DNA of 64,000 nt from Chitinophagaceae bacterium. Lineage in GTDB: Bacteria > Bacteroidota > Bacteroidia > Chitinophagales > Chitinophagaceae. Each line of letters begins with the position of its first letter. The stretch's first letter is position 1. Under the pieces are notes generated by a model, which worked only from the letters and a program-made list of their open reading frames with translations, did no database searches and was not told the DNA's origin. The position numbers and the translations under genes are program-made. The DNA is taken from contig CANGIY010000001.1 of assembly GCA_947454235.1 (NCBI GenBank), positions 248,001-312,000 of the forward strand, in the 5' to 3' direction. This document shows, piece by piece, positions 17,437-26,293 of the stretch.

Positions 17437-18291
17437 ATGAATCCGATAGTAATTTTCTTTGAATCTGAGAAAGGTAAATATTTCAAGAACCTCGTAATTG
17501 GTATGGGTGCGTCTGTTGTATTGATGGGTGCGCTTTTCAAAATCCAACACTGGCCAGGTGCTAGTCAAATGTTGACAGCAGGGATGGTTACAGAAGCTTG
17601 TCTTTTCGCCATGCTCGGTTTGCTTCCACCTCACCACGATTATTATTGGGAAAGGTTTTATCCAAACATCACTGAAAGTCCTGTAGTAGAAGCTTACCAA
17701 AAAGGTTTAAAATACGATCCACATGGTTCTAATGTTGCTGCACCGGGTCATGGTGGCAGCGGTCACGGTGGCGATGGCTTGAAAGCTATGGATAAAATGA
17801 TGGAAGAGGCAAATATCACTCCTGCGAATCTTAAGAAGCTAGGTGAAAGTTTTGCTAACTTCGGTAAAACAGTTGATCAAATTAAAGACGTTTCAAACGT
17901 AGCAGTATCTACAGAAGCTTATTCAAAAAGCGCACGTGAAGCTGCTGATGCACTTGGTCAAATGAAAAACACATTCCAGGGTGCTACTAAAACAATGTCT
18001 TCTTTCAACGAAGCTTCTGGTGATACAGCGAAATTCCACGAACAAGTAAAAGTTCTTTCTAAAAACTTGGGTACTTTGAACCAAATTTATGAAGTTGAAC
18101 TTGCTGACGCTAATAACCACCTGAAAGCGATGAATAAATTCTATAGCAACCTTGTATCTGCTTCTGAAGCAATGGCTAACAGCGCTAAAGATGCAAACAG
18201 TGCAAAAGATCAAATCGCGCTTCTTGCTAAGAACCTAACTACTTTGAACCAAATCTACGGTAACATGCTTACCGCTATGCAAGGTCGTTAA
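17437..18291 (+). CDS. gldL: Gliding motility / type IX secretion motor protein GldL (PorL)
   Basis: GldL and GldM form the inner-membrane motor that powers type IX secretion. The protein has 284 residues. It starts with two membrane helices (about 20-38 and 48-65) separated by the conserved KIQHWPGA segment and followed by LLPPHHDYYWERFYP. A Gly/His-rich linker (GHGGSGHGGDG, about 105-115) leads to a long cytoplasmic coiled coil with repeated AKNL-TTLNQIY elements at the end. The conserved glutamate in GMVTEACLFAMLG in the second helix is the residue linked to proton-driven rotation in this family. It is the second gene of gldKLMN. Confidence 0.96.
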   Translation: MNPIVIFFESEKGKYFKNLVIGMGASVVLMGALFKIQHWPGASQMLTAGMVTEACLFAMLGLLPPHHDYYWERFYPNITESPVVEAYQKGLKYDPHGSNVAAPGHGGSGHGGDGLKAMDKMMEEANITPANLKKLGESFANFGKTVDQIKDVSNVAVSTEAYSKSAREAADALGQMKNTFQGATKTMSSFNEASGDTAKFHEQVKVLSKNLGTLNQIYEVELADANNHLKAMNKFYSNLVSASEAMANSAKDANSAKDQIALLAKNLTTLNQIYGNMLTAMQGR

Positions 18292-18367
18292 TCGATAGCA
18301 TAGGCTTTGTTCTAAGTTTATTATTTGAAAAACAATTTATTTACCAACATCCCGTAAAAGCTAAATA

Positions 18368-19978
18368 ATGGCAATACCTAAAGAGCCGCGGCAGCTCATG
18401 ATCAACCTGATGTATCTGGTGTTGACCGCCCTGCTGGCCCTCAACGTATCAAACGAGATCCTGAATGCGTTCAAAACCCTGAGTTCAAGTATCGATAAAT
18501 CGAACGAATCTATTGATGCTAAAGTGAGGTCGGTTTATGAAGCAATTAAGGCGAGCGAGAAAGAAAAAGGTCAGGAGGAAAAAGTAAAACCTTATCGTAT
18601 TAAAGCAGATGAGGTTGTAAAAAAATCACAGGAATTAGTAGATTATCTGGCAAATTGGAAGAAAAGAATTGTTGTTGAAGCTGGTGGTTTTGGTAAAATC
18701 GGTTCTGTATTAGAGCCAAGTGATACTGCCTATCCGCAAAGGTTAGATAACATCGATGCGACAACTTCATTGCTTGTTGAGAAAAAAGGTGGTGATAGTG
18801 TTAAAGCGAAAATTCTCGAATTCCGTAAATATTTGATTGGTGTAGTTAAAGATGCAGATTCTAAAGACTTAGATACAGCAACGTTTTCTAAGTTGATGCC
18901 ACTTTCTATTACTACTCCTCCAAAAACTGATCACAACCCAACACGTGACTGGAGTATTGCAAACTTCGAACACATGCCTGCAGTAGCTGCAATGGCTTTG
19001 TTCTCTAAAATGCAAAACGACGTTAGGTCTAGTGAAGAAATGGTAATTAAATTGTTGGGTGCTTTGGCACACAGTAAAGACTTGAAGTACGATACGGTTG
19101 CAGCGGTTGCTGTTCCTAAAACAACTTACGCTCTTGAAGGTGACAAAATCGAAGCAACAATCCTTTTGGCTGCTTACAACACTAACAACCAACCTACAGT
19201 TTCTATCTCTCAAGGTGGTGGTGATAAGAAACCAGCAAAAGGCGGTGTTATTGAATGGTCTACAACTGCTCACGGTACTGGTCTTCAAACTGTAAAAGGT
19301 AACATTACACTTGAAACTGCTGAAAGGGGTACAATTAGCCGTCCATGGTCATTTGAATACATGGTAGGTCAAACTGGTGCTTCTGTTGGTCTAGACAAAA
19401 TGAACGTGATGTACATTGGTGTACCTAACCCTGTAAGTGTTACTGCGGCTGGTTATGCAATTGGTGACGTTTATTTGAACGTTCCCGGTGGCGTGAAGCA
19501 ATCCGGCGAAAATGGTCACTTCGTAGTCGAAGTATCTCAGGTGAGTCTAAACATGACAATTGAGATTATGGCTAAACCTAAAGCAAAAGATGGTGCACCT
19601 GTTAAAGTTGGTACTAGCTCATTCCGTGTTCAAATGATTCCTAACCCAACTCTTTATTTGATGGGTAAGCGTGAAAATTTGAGTGCTGCTGAGATGAGAG
19701 CTGCAATTGGACCTATCGCTAAACTAGAAAACTTCCCTTATGATGCTAAGTTTAAGATTACTGAATTACAGTTCTCTATGCTTCCTAAAGGCGGTGAGTA
19801 CAAAGGTCCTTACAAAGTATCTGGTGATCAGGGAGTGAAGTTCACATCAAACAAAGATGTTGAGGAGTTGATGAAGCGCGCTAAACCAGGAGACAGGGTG
19901 TTCATCGAAAGTATTAAAGGTGTAGGTCCAGATAACAAGTTAAGAAACTTGGGTTCTATGATCTTTACGTTAAATTAA
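18368..19978 (+). CDS. gldM: Gliding motility / type IX secretion motor protein GldM (PorM)
   Basis: GldM has one N-terminal inner-membrane helix and a long periplasmic stalk that reaches the GldK/GldN ring. The 536-residue protein starts with the conserved MAIPKEPRQLMINLMYLV (helix about 12-30, ALLALNVSNEILNAF). A helical region follows and then several beta-sandwich domains (PSWxxxHFEHMPAVAAMALFSKMQ-type segment near 200, then GxPNPVSV-type strands near 355). Its length matches the family. It is the third gene of the operon; codon use matches that of its neighbours. Confidence 0.96.
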   Translation: MAIPKEPRQLMINLMYLVLTALLALNVSNEILNAFKTLSSSIDKSNESIDAKVRSVYEAIKASEKEKGQEEKVKPYRIKADEVVKKSQELVDYLANWKKRIVVEAGGFGKIGSVLEPSDTAYPQRLDNIDATTSLLVEKKGGDSVKAKILEFRKYLIGVVKDADSKDLDTATFSKLMPLSITTPPKTDHNPTRDWSIANFEHMPAVAAMALFSKMQNDVRSSEEMVIKLLGALAHSKDLKYDTVAAVAVPKTTYALEGDKIEATILLAAYNTNNQPTVSISQGGGDKKPAKGGVIEWSTTAHGTGLQTVKGNITLETAERGTISRPWSFEYMVGQTGASVGLDKMNVMYIGVPNPVSVTAAGYAIGDVYLNVPGGVKQSGENGHFVVEVSQVSLNMTIEIMAKPKAKDGAPVKVGTSSFRVQMIPNPTLYLMGKRENLSAAEMRAAIGPIAKLENFPYDAKFKITELQFSMLPKGGEYKGPYKVSGDQGVKFTSNKDVEELMKRAKPGDRVFIESIKGVGPDNKLRNLGSMIFTLN

Positions 19979-20003
19979 ATAAATAAATCTAAATATATTG
20001 GTT

Positions 20004-20948
20004 ATGTTTAACCGTCTGTCGAAAAAAATATCACTGGCATTATTAGTAAGTGCGATGGCTTCAACAACCTTCGCTCAGAAAGGTGGCTCTGCCGCTTCTT
20101 CTGCAACTGACGAGCCAATTAGCGGTACAGAACAGCAAGGCACTAAGCCTGATTGGAAACCTTCGTTGGTTGCTGATGGTTCTTATGATAAGATTAAACA
20201 TTATAACGAGCCTATCCCTTGGCAGTACATCCGTGAGGCTGACGTGCTTTGGAAAAAGACTGTTTGGCGTGAAATCGATATCTTGGAAAAGCAAAACATT
20301 GCATTCCGTTACCAAGGTGATGAAAATACCGGCGGTGGTATGTTTATTGAGATTTTGTTCGATGCTATCAAGCGCGGTAAAATCACTGCTTACTCATCTT
20401 TTGATGATAGGTTTACAACTAAACTTACAAAAGAGCAGTTGAACACGATGCTTAGCCCTCAGGCTGACACAATTCCACAAGAAGATCCCGTTACTGGTGA
20501 AATTCAGAAAAGGGTAATTTTCCGCGAATTCCGTCCTGATGAGATTACTAGTTTTTCAATTAAAGAGAACTGGTTGTTCGATCGTAACCAAGGTAAAATG
20601 GTTCGTAGAATCGTTGGTTTAGCTCCTAAGAAAGACGTTTACGGTTTAGAAAACCATGACTACCGTGGTAAACAAACAATGTTCTGGTTAAACTATACAG
20701 AGATTCGTCCAGTATTGGCTGCTTACGAAGTATTCAATCCTAATAATGAAATCGCACGTATGACTTGGGATGAGTTTTTTGAAGGAAATCAATTCTCTTC
20801 TAAAATCACTAAAGTGTCGAACATGCTTGATTCTAGGTACGAAGACTTGTTCGGTAACGATAAGAACGGCAAAATGGAAGCACTTTACGAAGCGCAACAA
20901 GATGCAACAGAAATTTTCAATAAAGAACACGATATGTGGGTTTATTAA
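20004..20948 (+). CDS. gldN: Gliding motility / type IX secretion ring protein GldN (PorN)
   Basis: GldN is the periplasmic partner of GldK. The preprotein has 314 residues with a signal peptide (SLALLVSAMASTTFA) probably cleaved before Q. Family motifs include ADVLWKKTVWREIDILEKQN, FREFRPDEITSFSIKENWLFD, and a C-terminal EVFNPNNEIARMTWDEFFE. The ATG at 20004 is preferred over a TTG two codons upstream. No gldO duplicate follows. A strong terminator ends the operon 22 bases after the stop. Confidence 0.96.
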   Translation: MFNRLSKKISLALLVSAMASTTFAQKGGSAASSATDEPISGTEQQGTKPDWKPSLVADGSYDKIKHYNEPIPWQYIREADVLWKKTVWREIDILEKQNIAFRYQGDENTGGGMFIEILFDAIKRGKITAYSSFDDRFTTKLTKEQLNTMLSPQADTIPQEDPVTGEIQKRVIFREFRPDEITSFSIKENWLFDRNQGKMVRRIVGLAPKKDVYGLENHDYRGKQTMFWLNYTEIRPVLAAYEVFNPNNEIARMTWDEFFEGNQFSSKITKVSNMLDSRYEDLFGNDKNGKMEALYEAQQDATEIFNKEHDMWVY

Positions 20949-20969
20949 TATTATTCACTTAACAGGAAA

Positions 20970-20994
20970 AGCGCAGCCTTGCTGCGCTTTTTTT
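20970..20994 (+). terminator. Intrinsic terminator of the gldKLMN operon
   Basis: AGCGCAGC (20970-20977) pairs perfectly with GCTGCGCT (20981-20988), followed by seven T residues. Confidence 0.9.
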
Positions 20995-21009
20995 ATGTAA
21001 ATTCCAATT

Positions 21010-21720
21010 ATGCCAAAAATTGAAGTTTGTCTTTCTCCGGCGCTACTGCATTTATACAACACTGAAGGCGCAAATGTTGTAATTATTGATATTTTCCGCG
21101 CTACTTCAACTATAGCCGCTGCATTAGATAATGGCGCACAATATGTACTCCCTGTGGCTTCAGTTGATACATGTATTGATTTAGGTACTCAGATTGCTCA
21201 CAGTGTCACTGGTGGGGAGCGTGACGGAAAAGTGGCGCCGGGTTTGCAAAATGGTAATTCGCCACTTGAGTATACAAAGGATTTTATTGGTGGTCGACCG
21301 CTAATACTCACTACTACCAACGGTACCCGTTTATTGCATATGGTAAAGGGAGCTAAGAATATTATTATAGGGTCTTTTTTAAACATTGATGCTGTTTCTA
21401 AGTTTTTGGTTGAAGATGGCGCTGATGTACTTTTAGCATGTGCATCATGGAAGGATAGGTTTAACCTGGAAGATACGTTGTTTGCAGGCGCGGTTTGTAA
21501 AAAGATAGGCGACCAATTTTCAATGAATTGTGATTCTGTTCGTATGGCGCGTACTCTTCATAAACAATCAATAGACGTTGGTCTCTTGGAGTTTTTGAAA
21601 GATAGCTCCCATTACATTCGGCTTTCTGGGTTTGGATTGGAAAAAGATATGGAATATTGCCTGACTCCTAATTTGCATCCCGTTTTACCATTGTTACGTG
21701 GCGATAAACTTGTTATTTAA
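21010..21720 (+). CDS. comB: 2-phosphosulfolactate phosphatase family protein (ComB)
   Basis: ComB removes phosphate from (R)-2-phospho-3-sulfolactate, a step of coenzyme M synthesis in methanogens. The role in Bacteroidota is not settled and could relate to sulfonate metabolism. The 236-residue protein shows family motifs VVIIDIFRATSTIAAAL, GGERDGKVAPG, NGNSPLEY, LTTTNGTRLL and LLACASWKDRFNLEDTLFAG. The metal- and phosphate-binding acidic residues in these motifs are intact. A degenerate -7 box (TAAATTCC, 20998-21005) lies four bases before the ATG, right after the gld terminator. Confidence 0.92.
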   Translation: MPKIEVCLSPALLHLYNTEGANVVIIDIFRATSTIAAALDNGAQYVLPVASVDTCIDLGTQIAHSVTGGERDGKVAPGLQNGNSPLEYTKDFIGGRPLILTTTNGTRLLHMVKGAKNIIIGSFLNIDAVSKFLVEDGADVLLACASWKDRFNLEDTLFAGAVCKKIGDQFSMNCDSVRMARTLHKQSIDVGLLEFLKDSSHYIRLSGFGLEKDMEYCLTPNLHPVLPLLRGDKLVI

Positions 21721-21728
21721 GCATTTTT

Positions 21729-21736
21729 TATTTTTG
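21729..21736 (+). promoter_or_regulatory. -7 box TATTTTTG between comB and the glycosyltransferase gene (leaderless geometry)
   Basis: A perfect TAnnTTTG box with four spacer bases and ATG at 21741. It fits inside a 20-base gap that would otherwise be read as operonic spacing. Confidence 0.6.
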
Positions 21737-21740
21737 GAAC

Positions 21741-23828
21741 ATGGCACAAAAGAAAAGTACAAATACGAAAAGTGTTAGTCAGTCTGCTGCTCAGCCTGTC
21801 GTTAAAAATCAAGGTGTAAAGCCTGAACCTGTAAAGAATAGTTTATTCGCTAAGCATTATGTTTGGGTGATTCTTGCGGCATTGCTTACATTTATTGCAA
21901 TGTCACCTTCTTTGAGCAATTTGTTTACAAATTGGGACGACCCCGGGTATATAGTAAACCAGCCTGTCATCAAAGATTTGTCTGCAGCCGGGTTGAAGAA
22001 TATTTTTTCTACTTCGATAATGGGTAACTACCACCCATTGACCATGCTTACTCTTGCTATTGACTATGCTGTTGGAAACGGGCTTGATGCCCATGTTTTT
22101 CATATGCATAGTTTGCTGTTCCACATTCTTACGACGATATCAGTTTACTTTTTTGTTGCCTACTTTTTTAAAAACAAACCTGCCGGTTTTTTGGTAGCTG
22201 TTTTGTTTGGTGTACATCCTATGCACGTAGAGTCTGTCGCTTGGGTAGCGGCTAGAAAAGATGTCGTTTATGGTTTGTTTTACGTGCTTTCATGCCTTTC
22301 CTATGTTGCGTTTTTGAGAAATTTTAATGATAAGAAAAACCTTTGGTTAGGATTGACTTTTTTGTGTTTTGTTTTATCTATTCTTGGCAAACCGGTTGCA
22401 GTTGTTTTGCCACTGACGTTGTTGCTTATTGATTATTGGGAAGGAAGCTTATACAAAGGAAACGCTCTTTTTGAGGGTTTGAATATGAATGCAATCATTT
22501 ACAAGATTCCGTTTTTTGTGGTTTCTGTTTTTGCAGGTATCAGATCAATGCAAGACCAAAAGGCGTTTGGTGCATCAGGTGGCGGTCATTATACATTCAT
22601 TAATAGAATTGAGCTGGGTGGCTATGCTTTTATGACCTACATCGGTAAAGCGTTGGCTCCGGTTAAATTAAAATGTTTCTACCCTTACCCAATGGATCTC
22701 GCGACGGGGAAAGTTCCGCTGATATATTTAATGTATCCAATTTTAGCTGTTGGATTGATCGTATTGGCATTTTTTGTTTTTAGAAAGAACAAGATTGTTG
22801 TTTTTGGGGCGGGTTTCTTTTTGGTGAATATTGTTTTGTTGCTGCAATTCATTCCTGTGGGTAGTGCAATTGTAGCAGAACGTTACTCATACATTCCCTA
22901 CATTGGTTTGTTCATGATTCCGGCAGGGTTTTTAGCCGTGAAAGTAGGAAGTGAAAGTTTTAAGAATTTTGCGCCTAAGCTGGCAATGGTGTTTGTGCCT
23001 TTAGTAGGTTGGTTTTCATTTCTTTCTTACGAACGCTGTGCTGTTTGGTTTGATGGTATGAGTTTGTGGCGCGATGAAATAGTTATTGAGCCGAATTTAG
23101 CACCCAACGGCTACAACAACCTTGGCTATTTTTATTTTGAAAAATACAATGGTTCACCTAACCCAGCCGATAGGAAAGTTTATTATGATTCTTGTGTGTT
23201 TTTGTTGAAAAGAGCCATTGAAATTGATCCGAATTTTGTGAACCCGAGAGTTACTCTAGGCGAACTGCACAGGGCTTCGGCAATTTACGATCAATCAGCC
23301 GGTGACGTGAATTCGATGGTTGCCCATATCCTGGAATCAAAAAGTTATTATTACGCTGCCCTGAAAATGGATAGTGGCGAACAAGCTGCAAATGCCTACA
23401 TCGGTTTGGCGATTATTTATGCGCTAACTCGCAACAACGACTCTTCGCAGTACTGTTTTAATAAAACTTTCCAGCTAAAGCCATATAACCCTGAAGCACA
23501 TAGTAACTATGCCAACTTCCTGGATATGAATGGAAGGCATGAGGAGGCTTTGAAGGAGTACACTACGGCAATTGAACAAAACAGAGATATTGTGCCACCG
23601 TGGCTAAATCGCGCTCGCTGTCTGCAACGAATGAATCGTTGCGACGAGGCCATGAAAGATTTTGAAACGGCGCTGAAGATTGCACCTGATATGGGCGAAA
23701 TATATTACGCAATGTCGATGTGCTATGCATCTAAAAATGACAAGCGCAAGGCAATGGAATTGGTTCAAACTGCCCAATCAAAGGGATTCAGGCAAATGAA
23801 CCAGGATTATGTAAACAGTTTAAAATAA
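21741..23828 (+). CDS. TMTC-like integral membrane glycosyltransferase with C-terminal TPR repeats
   Basis: The protein has 695 residues. After a polar 35-residue N-terminus there are about ten membrane helices. The first external loop carries the acidic pair typical of GT-C enzymes (FTNWDDPGYIVNQ), then GNYHPLTMLTLAIDY and GVHPMHVESVAWVAARKDVVYGLF, a pattern shared with eukaryotic TMTC O-mannosyltransferases. From about residue 450 on there are TPR units (EIDPNFVNPRVTLGELHR, LKPYNPEAHSNYANFLDMNG, KIAPDMGEIYYAMSMCYASK). The likely role is transfer of a lipid-linked sugar to exported proteins; donor and acceptor are unknown. The stop overlaps the ispF start (TAATG). Confidence 0.85.
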   Translation: MAQKKSTNTKSVSQSAAQPVVKNQGVKPEPVKNSLFAKHYVWVILAALLTFIAMSPSLSNLFTNWDDPGYIVNQPVIKDLSAAGLKNIFSTSIMGNYHPLTMLTLAIDYAVGNGLDAHVFHMHSLLFHILTTISVYFFVAYFFKNKPAGFLVAVLFGVHPMHVESVAWVAARKDVVYGLFYVLSCLSYVAFLRNFNDKKNLWLGLTFLCFVLSILGKPVAVVLPLTLLLIDYWEGSLYKGNALFEGLNMNAIIYKIPFFVVSVFAGIRSMQDQKAFGASGGGHYTFINRIELGGYAFMTYIGKALAPVKLKCFYPYPMDLATGKVPLIYLMYPILAVGLIVLAFFVFRKNKIVVFGAGFFLVNIVLLLQFIPVGSAIVAERYSYIPYIGLFMIPAGFLAVKVGSESFKNFAPKLAMVFVPLVGWFSFLSYERCAVWFDGMSLWRDEIVIEPNLAPNGYNNLGYFYFEKYNGSPNPADRKVYYDSCVFLLKRAIEIDPNFVNPRVTLGELHRASAIYDQSAGDVNSMVAHILESKSYYYAALKMDSGEQAANAYIGLAIIYALTRNNDSSQYCFNKTFQLKPYNPEAHSNYANFLDMNGRHEEALKEYTTAIEQNRDIVPPWLNRARCLQRMNRCDEAMKDFETALKIAPDMGEIYYAMSMCYASKNDKRKAMELVQTAQSKGFRQMNQDYVNSLK

Positions 23829-24313
23829 TGGCGATGTACAGAATAGGACAAGGAATTGATTTTCATCAGATGGTTGAAGGGCGCGAGTTCTGGTTGGGTG
23901 GTATCCATATTCCGCACACTAAGGGGGCTCTAGGGCACTCTGACGCTGATGTTTTGTTACATGCTATTAGCGATGCTTTACTGGGTGCACTTGGTTTGGG
24001 TGATATTGGAAAGCACTTCCCCGATACCGATAATTCAATAAAAGGCATTGACAGCAAGGTAATTTTGAAGAAGTGTTTTATGCTGATTGCCGAACGCGGG
24101 TACGGTGTAGTGAATATTGACAGCACTGTATTGCTCGAAAAACCAAAAATTATGAAGTACGCACCTCAGATGAAGGAGGTGATTGCGGAGATATTGATGA
24201 TAAATCCCGATGACGTTTCTATAAAAGCCACTACCACCGAGACAATGAGTTTTATTGGCAGGGAAGAGGGCATTGTAGCAACTGCCAACGTTTTATTGCA
24301 TAAGCTGAACTAG
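23828..24313 (+). CDS. ispF: 2-C-methyl-D-erythritol 2,4-cyclodiphosphate synthase IspF
   Basis: IspF catalyses the cyclisation step of the non-mevalonate isoprenoid pathway, releasing CMP. The 161-residue length is normal. Metal ligands Asp11 and His13 lie in RIGQGIDFH, and His45 follows GHSDADVLLH. Other motifs are GDIGKHFPDTD, PKIMKYAPQM and KATTTETMSFIGREEGI. The ATG shares a base with the stop of the glycosyltransferase gene, so the two are translationally coupled. Confidence 0.96.
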   Translation: MAMYRIGQGIDFHQMVEGREFWLGGIHIPHTKGALGHSDADVLLHAISDALLGALGLGDIGKHFPDTDNSIKGIDSKVILKKCFMLIAERGYGVVNIDSTVLLEKPKIMKYAPQMKEVIAEILMINPDDVSIKATTTETMSFIGREEGIVATANVLLHKLN

Positions 24314-24359
24314 TATTCTGCATTTTAACCGATTTTTGTAGCCTAATAGGAAATTTCAC

Positions 24360-26177
24360 TTGACACCCGTCGAAACAGCAACTATTCTCAATCCCGATAC
24401 GGACAATTTAGCCTTCATGAAGGCGGTTTCGTTCGTGAATGAGACTGATGAAAACCTCTTCCTGACAGGGAAAGCAGGTGCAGGTAAAACTACATTCCTG
24501 AAATACATACGGGCTACCACTAAAAAGAAAACTGCTGTTTTAGCCCCCACGGGTATTGCGGCCATCAACGCAGGGGGGGAGACCATTCACTCGTTTTTAC
24601 AATTGCCTTTAAGTCCTTTTATACCTGAATCCATTGGTGGATTTGGCAGAAATAATTCAGAATTGGCGATTGACAGGCATAGCTTGTTGCAAAACCTGAA
24701 ATTGCGTGATTCTAAATTGAGTCTTATCAGGAAACTTGAATTGCTGATAATCGATGAGGTGAGCATGGTGCGCGCTGATATCATGGATGCCATTGATACG
24801 GTACTCCGCCACGTACGTAGGCGCCATGATGTGCCGTTTGGTGGTATTCAGGTAATTTTTATTGGCGACTTGTTCCAGTTGCCCCCGGTGATACGCGACG
24901 AAGAGTGGCAGGTACTCGGGCAATATTACAGGGGCACGTTTTTCTTCAATTCGCGTGTCATTCAGCAAAACATGCCATTGTACATTGAGCTGAACAAAAT
25001 TTACAGGCAGAAAGACTCGACCTTCATAGCCATGCTGAACAGAATCAGGACTGGGTTGACCACACCTGAGGACATAAGCACACTCAACCAGCGGATAAGC
25101 GTTGAAAACCCTGAAGGGTACATTATACTTTGTACGCACAACCAAATTGCTGATGAAATAAACCTGAAAGAACTCAAGAAGCTCGATAGTCCCCTGCATG
25201 TTTTTGAAGGTAAGGTGAACAACGATTTCAACGTAAGGAATGTCACTGTTGAAATGAAGCTGGAACTTAAAAAGGGAGCTCAGGTGATGTTTGTGAAGAA
25301 TGACCTTCAAGTGCCACGCCGTTACTACAATGGTAAAATTGCAGTGGTGCATTCAATTACTGATGATGGTATCAAAGTGACATTCCCGAATGAACCTAAG
25401 ACGCCACCCATTTTTGTAAACACCGAGATATGGCGCAATGTGCGTTATGCCTACGACATGACAAAGGGCGAAGTGGTGGAGGAAGAGGTGGGCTCGTTTG
25501 AGCAATACCCGCTTAGGTTGGCATGGGCAATCACAGTTCATAAAAGCCAGGGGTTGACGCTTGATAAAGCAATAGTAGACCTCAACAGGTCGTTCGCGAC
25601 GGGGCAGGTGTATGTTGCACTGAGTAGGTGCACCAGCATGGAGGGGTTGTTGTTAAGAAGCCCGCTGGCACTGGAAAATGTGATGGTCGATGAGCGCGCC
25701 ATTGATTTTGTGGAGCATTGCAATGATGAGTCGGAACTGGACCAAATTTTAGAAGTGTGCAGGAAAAGGGCAAAGCTTAAAAAAGTGAGCACTGTTTACG
25801 ATTTTGAAGATTTGCTGGAAGCAACCACCGATCACGCTCAGAACATTGAGAAGAGAAAATTAGGGCCGACAGAAGAAAACAGAACGCTGTACAACAACCT
25901 GCTCAACACATGGCACAAAGAACAGAAACACGCCGAGAATTTTCAGAAGTTGATGGCACAACTCTACCACGCCGGTGACGACCAGAAAATAAAAGAACGC
26001 ATGGAAGCCGCCAGTCTGTACTTTGTAGGTAAGGTGCTGGACCCAGCCATTGCATCTATTGAAGAACACCTCACCCTGTACGATACCTCAGCCCGCCTCA
26101 CCCGCCAAATCAAACTTTGGAAGACCCTGAAAAACACCATAGGGCAAAAGATAAGCGACATGAATTCGTTGTTGTAG
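24360..26177 (+). CDS. PIF1-like superfamily 1 DNA helicase
   Basis: The protein has 605 residues. Walker A is FLTGKAGAGKTTF (about 35-47), followed by LAPTGIAAINAGGETIHSFL, Walker B ELLIIDEVSMV, FIGDLFQLPPV, and the late RLAWAITVHKSQGLTLDKAIVDL and GQVYVALSRCTS. This order is that of bacterial PIF1/RecD-like helicases, which unwind DNA 5' to 3'. The C-terminal 140 residues are helical and family-specific (HLTLYDTSARLTRQI near the end). The start is a TTG at 24360, supported by a near-consensus -7 box (GATTTTTG, 24331-24338). An ATG at 24417 would cut into the conserved N-terminus. Confidence 0.88.
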   Translation: MTPVETATILNPDTDNLAFMKAVSFVNETDENLFLTGKAGAGKTTFLKYIRATTKKKTAVLAPTGIAAINAGGETIHSFLQLPLSPFIPESIGGFGRNNSELAIDRHSLLQNLKLRDSKLSLIRKLELLIIDEVSMVRADIMDAIDTVLRHVRRRHDVPFGGIQVIFIGDLFQLPPVIRDEEWQVLGQYYRGTFFFNSRVIQQNMPLYIELNKIYRQKDSTFIAMLNRIRTGLTTPEDISTLNQRISVENPEGYIILCTHNQIADEINLKELKKLDSPLHVFEGKVNNDFNVRNVTVEMKLELKKGAQVMFVKNDLQVPRRYYNGKIAVVHSITDDGIKVTFPNEPKTPPIFVNTEIWRNVRYAYDMTKGEVVEEEVGSFEQYPLRLAWAITVHKSQGLTLDKAIVDLNRSFATGQVYVALSRCTSMEGLLLRSPLALENVMVDERAIDFVEHCNDESELDQILEVCRKRAKLKKVSTVYDFEDLLEATTDHAQNIEKRKLGPTEENRTLYNNLLNTWHKEQKHAENFQKLMAQLYHAGDDQKIKERMEAASLYFVGKVLDPAIASIEEHLTLYDTSARLTRQIKLWKTLKNTIGQKISDMNSLL

Positions 26178-26293
26178 GGGAGAGCCGTTTACATTTGTTT
26201 TTCCGAATAACGTCTATTACCCCACTTGCCAAAGATTTGTGTAGTTTACCTCGTCTTATCTTTTAGACAAACATTACCAACCGAATCGGATAA

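Noticed and set aside
24657-25352. A 231-codon minus-strand frame within the helicase gene
   Set aside because: It overlaps conserved helicase motifs on the other strand and has no recognisable domain.
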